A stretch of DNA of 5,965 nucleotides, taken from positions 1-5,965 of the forward strand of contig CAMUNJ010000047.1 in the NCBI GenBank assembly GCA_947090235.1. Direction: 5' to 3'. Position numbers and translations under genes: made by a program. The stretch comes from an uncultured Bacillota bacterium. GTDB taxonomy: Bacteria > Bacillota > Clostridia > Christensenellales > UBA1242. The first letter of the stretch is position 1; each line of letters begins with the position of its first letter. This document shows positions 1 through 4,345 of the stretch, piece after piece. The notes under the pieces were generated by a model. That model saw only the letters and a program-made list of their open reading frames with translations. It did not search any database and was not told the DNA's origin.

Positions 1-293
1 ACAATATGATAACGCACACCAGGCAAGTCTTTAACTCTTCCACCACGGATAAGAACAACACTGTGCTCTTGCAAGTTATGACCTACGCCAGGAATGTAGC
101 AAGTACCTTCAAAACCATTTGTAAGTTTAACTCTGGCAATCTTACGAAGCGCTGAGTTAGGTTTTTTAGGTGTAGCAGTTCTAACAGAAAGACAAACGCC
201 TCTTCTTTGAGGGTTTTCTTCAAGAAGTGGAGCTTTTGATTTTTTATCAAAAGTTTTTCTGCCATTGCGAACCAATTGATTAATTGTAGGCAT
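1..293 (-). CDS. rpsL: 30S ribosomal protein S12, 3' end cut by window edge
   Basis: S12 sits at the decoding centre of the small ribosomal subunit and helps monitor codon-anticodon pairing. The 97 visible residues begin MPTINQLVRNGRKTF and carry the family signatures TPKKPNSALRK (residues 41-51), LTNGFE, GHNLQEHSVVLIRGGRVKDLPGVRYH (in pieces across 71-96). Families usually run to 120-140 residues, so roughly the last quarter is missing. Lys43 and the Lys88-Asp89-Leu-Pro loop, the positions where streptomycin-resistance and restrictive substitutions arise, have the ordinary wild-type residues. The ATG is fixed by AGGAGG at 301-306, seven bases upstream. In Bacillota this gene usually leads rpsG, fusA and tuf; those would lie beyond the left edge. 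Here it has its own promoter and a long structured leader. Identification is essentially certain. Confidence 0.98.
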   Translation of the reverse strand, partial: MPTINQLVRNGRKTFDKKSKAPLLEENPQRRGVCLSVRTATPKKPNSALRKIARVKLTNGFEGTCYIPGVGHNLQEHSVVLIRGGRVKDLPGVRYHI

Positions 294-531
294 CCTAATT
301 CCTCCTTTTAAAATTTTTTGTCGTTAAAAAACGCGACGATATATGTATGCGTCGCGTAAACATGCAAAAAACTTGTGTAAAACATGAACAACACGATTAT
401 CCACAACCACTTGGACAACTTTGCTTACTATAAAGCAAATCAGCAAGATAAATCTCACTTGTTGTTTGTTTATGCTTTTCCTCTATATAATATAGAGAAG
501 TTTTAGCACTGCCTCCGACAACGAAGCATAC
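294..531 (-). promoter_or_regulatory. structured rpsL 5' leader (about 240 nt)
   Basis: From the predicted transcription start near 531 to the rpsL ATG there are about 238 untranslated bases, long for a ribosomal protein gene. Four inverted repeats are visible. TATGCTT (530-524) can pair with AAGCATA (477-471), enclosing a perfect 17-base palindrome at 481-497 (8-bp arms, one central base). A 7-bp stem lies at 420-426 / 433-439. A terminator-like hairpin lies at 331-357, followed by T residues. The ribosome binding site AGGAGG is at 301-306. This layout resembles leaders that control ribosomal protein operons by attenuation or ligand binding, but I do not recognise a named RNA family. The structures are read by eye and were not folded. 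Confidence 0.5.
326..357 (-). terminator. terminator-like hairpin inside the rpsL leader
   Basis: On the minus strand, ACGCGACG (357-350) and CGTCGCGT (338-331) form a perfect 8-bp GC-rich stem around an 11-base AT-rich loop. Six T residues follow (331-326, the first shared with the stem). The form is that of an intrinsic terminator. It lies within the rpsL transcript, 20 bases before the AGGAGG site, and no gene ends just upstream, so it is more likely an attenuator than the end of a transcription unit. A short competing pairing (GTCG with CGAC at 324-321) overlaps its 3' arm. Confidence 0.6.
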
Positions 532-537
532 TCGCAC

Positions 538-566
538 ATTATAAAACAAAAAAAAATCTTTGTCAA
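538..566 (-). promoter_or_regulatory. consensus sigma-A promoter of rpsL
   Basis: The -35 box is TTGACA (566-561) and the -10 box is TATAAT (543-538). Both match the consensus perfectly and are separated by exactly 17 bases, so a very strong housekeeping promoter is expected. The start of transcription should fall near 531. The spacer contains a run of nine T residues that also forms the tail of the terminator of the upstream gene. Confidence 0.85.
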
Positions 567-597
567 GACTTTTACATGGATTTAACAAAGATTTTTT
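548..597 (-). terminator. intrinsic terminator of the upstream membrane-protein gene
   Basis: Just past the stop codon of the gene ending at 602, the minus strand carries a 13-bp perfect inverted repeat: AAAAAATCTTTGT (597-585) and its complement (563-551), with a 21-base spacer between them. Nine T residues overlap the end of the 3' arm (556-548). The core stem is AATCTTTGT/ACAAAGATT. The first half is A-rich, so weak termination on the plus strand is also possible, though no plus-strand gene is seen. The 3' arm overlaps the -35 box of the rpsL promoter. Confidence 0.75.
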
Positions 598-601
598 GTA
601 A

Positions 602-1333
602 TTAATTACATAGTTCTTGAGCGTGTTCAATCACATCGTCCTCACGCTTTCTTGCTTTATTAGAAGCACCTTGAACAGCAACTATAGTATTTGCAACTTG
701 AATACCTGCAAGACCTAAAGACAAGCCAAGATTTGTCGCATTTTCAGCATCAAGGAATTGAGTTTGATTTTGATTTGATTCATTTGCAAAAGCATCAGCA
801 CTCTCAAATTCTTTTACAAAGAAAAATCCTGAGAGAATTGTAGCCGTTGTGGCCAATATCGTTGAAATTATTGCAAATCCTTTTGCTATTTTATATGGTT
901 TAGATTTTTTTGGAATTGATTTTAAATGCCCCTTTTCCTCAATCTTAGCATATTTTATCATAGATTTTGCTTCCGCCTTTGATGAGGTTGTTTCTGTGAT
1001 TTCTTTTTTCTTTTCTTTAAAAGCAACTTTTTCGTTTTTAATCTCTTTTTTTTGTTCTTGCAGAGCCTGCTTATACTTTCTCCTGTGAACATTATATTTA
1101 TCATTATCTAACACTAAGTTTTCTTTTTTAGCCTTGATTGCCTTGATTGCTTTTACTCCTAAAAATACCCAAACAGTACTTAACCCCAAAGTGGCAACAG
1201 AGAGACCTGTCAATAATATATTAGAAGCAAGTGCTAAACCTGTCACACCACCAGCTACATTTGCTCCCAATAAAATACCATCTCTAATAAGTAACTTTTT
1301 ATGTGTAATTGTTTTTTTATCTTTTTTAGCCAT
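602..1333 (-). CDS. lysine-rich membrane protein with four predicted membrane segments, unknown function
   Basis: I do not recognise the family. The 243-residue product starts with a basic stretch (MAKKDKKTITHKK). Two adjacent glycine- and alanine-rich hydrophobic segments follow (about 19-41 and 43-62), then a very lysine- and glutamate-rich, probably helical or coiled-coil region (about 63-148). Two further hydrophobic segments (about 150-173 and 201-222) are separated by an acidic, Asn/Gln-rich loop almost free of basic residues, and the tail is basic then acidic. By the positive-inside rule both ends and the middle region are cytoplasmic and the 174-200 loop faces out. The start is the ATG at 1333, because GAGG (1344-1341) lies seven bases upstream; an in-frame TTG at 1366 has no such site. 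It has its own promoter and terminator, so it is probably monocistronic. Confidence 0.8.
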   Translation of the reverse strand: MAKKDKKTITHKKLLIRDGILLGANVAGGVTGLALASNILLTGLSVATLGLSTVWVFLGVKAIKAIKAKKENLVLDNDKYNVHRRKYKQALQEQKKEIKNEKVAFKEKKKEITETTSSKAEAKSMIKYAKIEEKGHLKSIPKKSKPYKIAKGFAIISTILATTATILSGFFFVKEFESADAFANESNQNQTQFLDAENATNLGLSLGLAGIQVANTIVAVQGASNKARKREDDVIEHAQELCN

Positions 1334-1336
1334 TTT

Positions 1337-1344
1337 CTCCCCTC
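1337..1344 (-). promoter_or_regulatory. ribosome binding site deciding the ATG start at 1333
   Basis: GAGGGGAG on the minus strand, with its GAGG core seven bases from the ATG at 1333. It excludes the longer reading from the TTG at 1366, which would add 11 residues. Confidence 0.7.
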
Positions 1345-1374
1345 TTTTGTGAAAAAATATTATCAATCAACTAT

Positions 1375-1402
1375 ATTTTATCATAAAAATGTAATTTGTC
1401 AA
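1375..1402 (-). promoter_or_regulatory. sigma-A promoter with extended -10
   Basis: TTGACA (1402-1397) is followed after 16 bases by TAAAAT (1380-1375). A TG dinucleotide one base before the -10 box makes it an extended -10. Transcription should begin near 1368, giving a leader of about 35 bases. It sits directly after the terminator of the preceding gene and drives the membrane-protein gene that ends at 602. Confidence 0.75.
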
Positions 1403-1421
1403 TAGGCATTTTTAAATTAAC

Positions 1422-1458
1422 ATAAAACAAAATCAGGCATTTCCTGATTTTGTTTTAT
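1422..1458 (-). terminator. intrinsic terminator of the gene ending at 1495
   Basis: A perfect 16-bp inverted repeat with a 5-base loop: ATAAAACAAAATCAGG (1422-1437) and its exact complement (1443-1458). On the minus strand the 3' arm is T-rich (CCTGATTTTGTTTTAT), so the T tract lies inside the stem, and more T residues follow. The arrangement is nearly symmetric and could work in both directions. It closes the transcription unit of the small membrane protein upstream and isolates the next promoter. Confidence 0.8.
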
Positions 1459-1494
1459 CTAAAATTTATACAATTTTAATTCTTATAAAAATAA

Positions 1495-2085
1495 TTACTT
1501 TTGCTCAATTTGTTCAAATTCTGCCATATCTATTCCGCTTTCCTTACAGAGCCCCAACATAAAAGTATATTCTTTCTCTGCCTTTTTCTTCAAAACTTTA
1601 CTTTCTTTTAACGAAGACTTCAAATACTTTTTAATATTCTTTAATTGCTTTTCAGCTTCTTGAACCTCAGGAGGCCTTTGCTTTTTCTGATTCTCGTCAA
1701 CTGCAGCCAAAACAACACTTAAACAAGTAGTCATAATAGCAGTACCTAAACCGAATATTGCTAAACCCTTATAGTCATGAGCCAAAAGTAATCCACTTTG
1801 TAAAAGTCCAGCCCCTCCCCAAGCCCCCATAAATACAGATAAAAATTTTAATTTTCTTGAGTTGAACTTGGCAAGTTTGAATTGTTTATTTTTATCTTTC
1901 AACTCTGCTTCCTTCGCACTATATAATTTATAGAGAAAATATGAATTGGCAAACTTAATAAAATATTCATTTTTTACATTATATTCACTGTGAATAAAAT
2001 ATTTATATTCTTCAATCCCAAAATCATTAGTAAACAAATATTTCTCAAGATCACAATCGCAATTAATATCTTCAATATTTTTCAT
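1495..2085 (-). CDS. small membrane protein with one hydrophobic hairpin and a lysine-rich tail, unknown function
   Basis: I do not recognise the family. The product has 196 residues. The first 80 are mixed and tyrosine-rich, with a Cys-Asp-Cys-Asp at 9-12 and a basic run just before the membrane. Two glycine-rich hydrophobic segments (about 80-102 and 107-129) are joined by a very short loop containing HDYKG. A lysine- and glutamate-rich, probably helical tail runs from 130 to the end. Both ends should be cytoplasmic. The ATG at 2085 is preferred over the one at 2091, because AAAGGA (2098-2093) is seven bases from the first and only one base from the second. The gene follows ligA by 57 bases, has its own promoter in that gap and ends in a strong terminator. 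Its membrane-hairpin plus charged-helix plan resembles the N-terminal half of the next gene (1333-602), possibly a distant relationship. Confidence 0.78.
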   Translation of the reverse strand: MKNIEDINCDCDLEKYLFTNDFGIEEYKYFIHSEYNVKNEYFIKFANSYFLYKLYSAKEAELKDKNKQFKLAKFNSRKLKFLSVFMGAWGGAGLLQSGLLLAHDYKGLAIFGLGTAIMTTCLSVVLAAVDENQKKQRPPEVQEAEKQLKNIKKYLKSSLKESKVLKKKAEKEYTFMLGLCKESGIDMAEFEQIEQK

Positions 2086-2092
2086 AAACATA

Positions 2093-2098
2093 TCCTTT
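2093..2098 (-). promoter_or_regulatory. ribosome binding site deciding the ATG start at 2085
   Basis: AAAGGA lies seven bases from the ATG at 2085 and is too close to the ATG at 2091 to serve it. It also lies at the predicted start of transcription of the adjacent promoter, so the mRNA made from that promoter would have almost no leader. Confidence 0.6.
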
Positions 2099-2103
2099 GT
2101 GAA

Positions 2104-2132
2104 ATTTTAACATAAATTCAAAATACTGTCAA
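2104..2132 (-). promoter_or_regulatory. sigma-A promoter with extended -10, just after ligA
   Basis: TTGACA (2132-2127), a 17-base spacer, then TAAAAT (2109-2104) preceded by TG at the extended -10 position. The predicted start is near 2097. The whole element fits in the 57-base gap after ligA. There is no terminator between ligA and this gene, so readthrough from ligA is also possible. Confidence 0.75.
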
Positions 2133-2142
2133 TATCAAAATC

Positions 2143-4098
2143 TTATTGATTTAGCAATTTTCTAAATTGATTTTCGTCAATTATTGTTATTGACAACGCT
2201 TTGGCTTTTTGCAATTTGCTACCTGCTTCTTCACCAGCCAAAACATAGTCTGTGTTTTTTGAAACCGAACTTGATGTTCTTCCACCAGCCTCTTCAATCA
2301 ATTTGGTTGCTTCATCCCTGGTCAAAGATGGAAGAGTCCCCGTCAATACAATGGTCTTACCTGTCAAAGCAGTCTCTTTACAATTTATTTCAACCTGCTT
2401 TATAACAACTCCTGCATCATATAATCTTTGTATTTCTTCTAGATTTTTTTCGTCGCTAAAAAAGTCGACAATGTTTTGTGCTATAACTTCACCAACATCA
2501 CGAACACCAGCAATTTCTTCCTTGCTAGCACTTATTATATTTTGTAGATTACCAAAAGTTCTTGCCAAATCTTTTGCTGTTTTCAAACCAACTTCGGCAA
2601 TACCTAATGCAAATAAAAATGAGAATAATTCTGGATTTTTACTATTTTTTATAGAATTTATTGTGTTTTTTGCCTTTTTATCCTTAAATTTCTCTAATTT
2701 TAATAAATTTTCCTCTTTGATATTATATAAGCCAGATAAATTTCTTACATTGAGTTGATCATAAAAAGCCCCAGCAGTTTTATCTGAAACACCATCTATA
2801 TTCATTGCATTTCTACTAGCAAAATGTGCAAGCCTATCAACCACTTGTTCTTTGCATCCTTCATGATTTATGCAATAAAGCAAAGGTCCTTTTTTGATTA
2901 GTTTATGTCCACAACTTGGGCAAAACTCAGGTTCTTCAATAACTTTTGAATCTGGCAACTTTTCTGCCAAACCCATAACCTCAGGAATAACCTCGTTTGA
3001 CCTTCTAACAAAAACTCTGCTGTTTTCAAAAACACCTTTTTTTCTAATATCTTCAATATTATTCAATGTAGCCCTTTGAACTGTTGCACCCGCAAGTTCC
3101 ACAGGCTCAAGTTCTGCAATAGGAGTAACGCGTCCACTTCTACCCACCTGCCAAGAAACCTTTTTTAAAATTGTAGAAAGTTCTTGTGCTTCAAATTTAA
3201 AAGCAACTGCCCATTTAGGGAACTTTGAAGTATAACCTATTTTTTTTCGTACATCAATTCGATTAACCTTTAAAACCATTCCATCAATCAAGACATCAAG
3301 TTTAGATTTAGTTTTATCTACTTCTTGTATCATTTGAATACATTGCTCTGCGGTTTCAAAATTTCTAAAGTATAAGCCTGTTTGAAATTTGTTTTCTTGT
3401 AAAAACTTGTGCATCTGAGTTTGAGTTTGAAATTCTCTACCTTCACACAAAAGAATAGAATAACAAAAATAATCAAGTTTACGCTTAGCAGTTTCTTTTG
3501 GATCAAGATTGCGGATAGCACCTGCGGCGGCATTTCTTGGATTTTTAAGTTTTTCTGTGGCAGTTTTATTATACAATTCAAAGTTAGAATTGGTCATCAT
3601 AACTTCGCCTTGAACAATAATTTTGTTTTTGTAAGGAATTTCAAGTGGAACTGATCGTATTGTTTTTATCTGTGCAGTCACATCTTCCCCTACAAGCCCA
3701 TTCCCTCGAGTAGTTGCAGATAAAAGGTGACCATTATCATATTCAAGCACCATTTGCAGGCCGTCAAATTTGTACTCTAAAGCAAAGTCTGTTCCGCCAG
3801 AAATTTTGTTCATTTCCTCTACCCAAGCACGAAGATCGTCAAAATCTCTAACTTTATTCAAACTATAAAGTTGCACTTCATGTTGTTTTTTTTGGAAACC
3901 CTCTAAAACTTCTCCACCAACTCGTTGTGTAGGAGAAGAAGGCAAAACCAAATTTAACTCTTTTTCTAAATCAACCAAAGTGTAGTAAAGTTTATCATAT
4001 TCGACATCAGAAATTGTAGGATTATCAAGTACATAATAGTTGTAGTTATGCTTGTTGATTTCCTCAATCAATCTCTTCATTTCTTCTATTTTGTCCAT
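2143..4098 (-). CDS. ligA: NAD+-dependent DNA ligase LigA
   Basis: LigA seals single-strand nicks with 3'-OH and 5'-phosphate ends, using NAD+ as adenylate donor, in Okazaki-fragment joining and repair. The 651 residues hold the full domain order. The Ia domain with YYVLDNPTISDVEYD is at 21-35. The nucleotidyltransferase has catalytic Lys110 in KFDG, TTRGNGLVGEDVT near 129-141 and NPRNAAAGAIRNLDP at 187-200. The OB fold has VGRSGRVTPIAELEPV near 318-333. A four-cysteine zinc site is formed by Cys393, 396, 409 and 415. Helix-hairpin-helix repeats lie around 430-550 and a BRCT domain around 577-651. Length is normal for the family. The ATG is supported by AGGAGG (4108-4103). A few conserved positions differ from the common bacterial form (RATLNN for ATLHN, RRSNEVIP for RAGDVIP), which looks like clade variation rather than damage. 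In Bacillota ligA normally follows pcrA closely; here an inverted-repeat element separates them. Confidence 0.98.
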   Translation of the reverse strand: MDKIEEMKRLIEEINKHNYNYYVLDNPTISDVEYDKLYYTLVDLEKELNLVLPSSPTQRVGGEVLEGFQKKQHEVQLYSLNKVRDFDDLRAWVEEMNKISGGTDFALEYKFDGLQMVLEYDNGHLLSATTRGNGLVGEDVTAQIKTIRSVPLEIPYKNKIIVQGEVMMTNSNFELYNKTATEKLKNPRNAAAGAIRNLDPKETAKRKLDYFCYSILLCEGREFQTQTQMHKFLQENKFQTGLYFRNFETAEQCIQMIQEVDKTKSKLDVLIDGMVLKVNRIDVRKKIGYTSKFPKWAVAFKFEAQELSTILKKVSWQVGRSGRVTPIAELEPVELAGATVQRATLNNIEDIRKKGVFENSRVFVRRSNEVIPEVMGLAEKLPDSKVIEEPEFCPSCGHKLIKKGPLLYCINHEGCKEQVVDRLAHFASRNAMNIDGVSDKTAGAFYDQLNVRNLSGLYNIKEENLLKLEKFKDKKAKNTINSIKNSKNPELFSFLFALGIAEVGLKTAKDLARTFGNLQNIISASKEEIAGVRDVGEVIAQNIVDFFSDEKNLEEIQRLYDAGVVIKQVEINCKETALTGKTIVLTGTLPSLTRDEATKLIEEAGGRTSSSVSKNTDYVLAGEEAGSKLQKAKALSITIIDENQFRKLLNQ

Positions 4099-4129
4099 TT
4101 TGCCTCCTTTTTTGTTTAGAGTTATATTA

Positions 4130-4340
4130 TTTGCTTTTCTTTAAAAGAAAAGCAACAAAAGAAAACTATTTTTTAGCAACTTTGGCTGCATTCGCATCCT
4201 TCAGTTGCTAAAACTACTATTTTTCATTTTAAGATTTCATAAAATAAGAAAAGATATGTTTTTACCATGCGAAGATAAGTTTACTTATAGAGCATCGTAA
4301 AATAATGTTCTTTTGCTTCTTTTCTATAAAGAAAAGAAGA
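4130..4340. mobile_element. MITE-like 211-bp inverted-repeat element flanked by TA
   Basis: The two ends, 4130-4163 and the complement of 4308-4340, match at 28 of 34 aligned positions with one gap. Both ends directly abut a TA dinucleotide (4128-4129 and 4341-4342), as expected for insertion by a Tc1/mariner or IS630-type transposase. Each end is itself a palindrome: 4131-4155 is perfect with 12-bp arms, and 4316-4339 has 10-bp arms and a 4-base loop. No protein is encoded. The inner part holds a further hairpin (4171-4213) and a smaller one near 4267-4295. The element fills nearly all of the 247 bases between pcrA and ligA, and its right end lies three bases after the TAG stop (4348-4346) of pcrA. 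The AT-rich composition makes some chance similarity possible, and copy number elsewhere cannot be seen. Confidence 0.55.
4171..4213. repeat. perfect 11-bp inverted repeat within the intergenic element
   Basis: TTTTAGCAACT (4171-4181) is mirrored by AGTTGCTAAAA (4203-4213) around a 21-base loop that is clearly richer in G and C than the surroundings. No T run follows directly on either strand, so it is not a classical terminator. On the minus strand the segment reads as a short open stretch ending in AAKVAKK and a TAG stop, but a TAG also lies just upstream, so I do not call it a gene. Confidence 0.6.
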
Positions 4341-4345
4341 TAAAT

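Noticed and set aside
83..265. 60-codon minus-strand frame inside rpsL
   Set aside because: It is out of frame with the clear S12 coding sequence and has no independent support.
397..630. 77-codon minus-strand open frame between the membrane-protein gene and rpsL
   Set aside because: It starts inside the end of the preceding gene, runs through a terminator and the rpsL promoter, has no ribosome binding site and reads as low-quality protein.
849..1352. Two plus-strand open frames opposite the larger membrane protein
   Set aside because: They are antisense shadows of an AT-rich gene with better start signals, promoter and terminator on the minus strand.
1334..1366. N-terminal extension of the larger membrane protein from a TTG
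   Set aside because: The extension would include its own ribosome binding site region, and the ATG at 1333 is correctly spaced from GAGG.
2184..3654. Several plus-strand frames and one minus-strand frame within ligA
   Set aside because: They overlap a complete, well-conserved ligase and have no start signals or recognisable products.
4109..4155. Promoter for ligA within the left end of the element
   Set aside because: TATAAC near 4126-4121 is a fair -10 box, but the best -35 candidate at a 17-base distance (TTCTTT) is too weak to call.
4316..4339. Hairpin after pcrA as a dedicated terminator
   Set aside because: It has a 10-bp stem but no T run on the minus strand, and it is better explained as the palindromic end of the inverted-repeat element.
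4131..4340. CRISPR-like repeats suggested by the recurring palindromes
   Set aside because: There are only two copies, they are inverted rather than direct, and no regular spacers exist.
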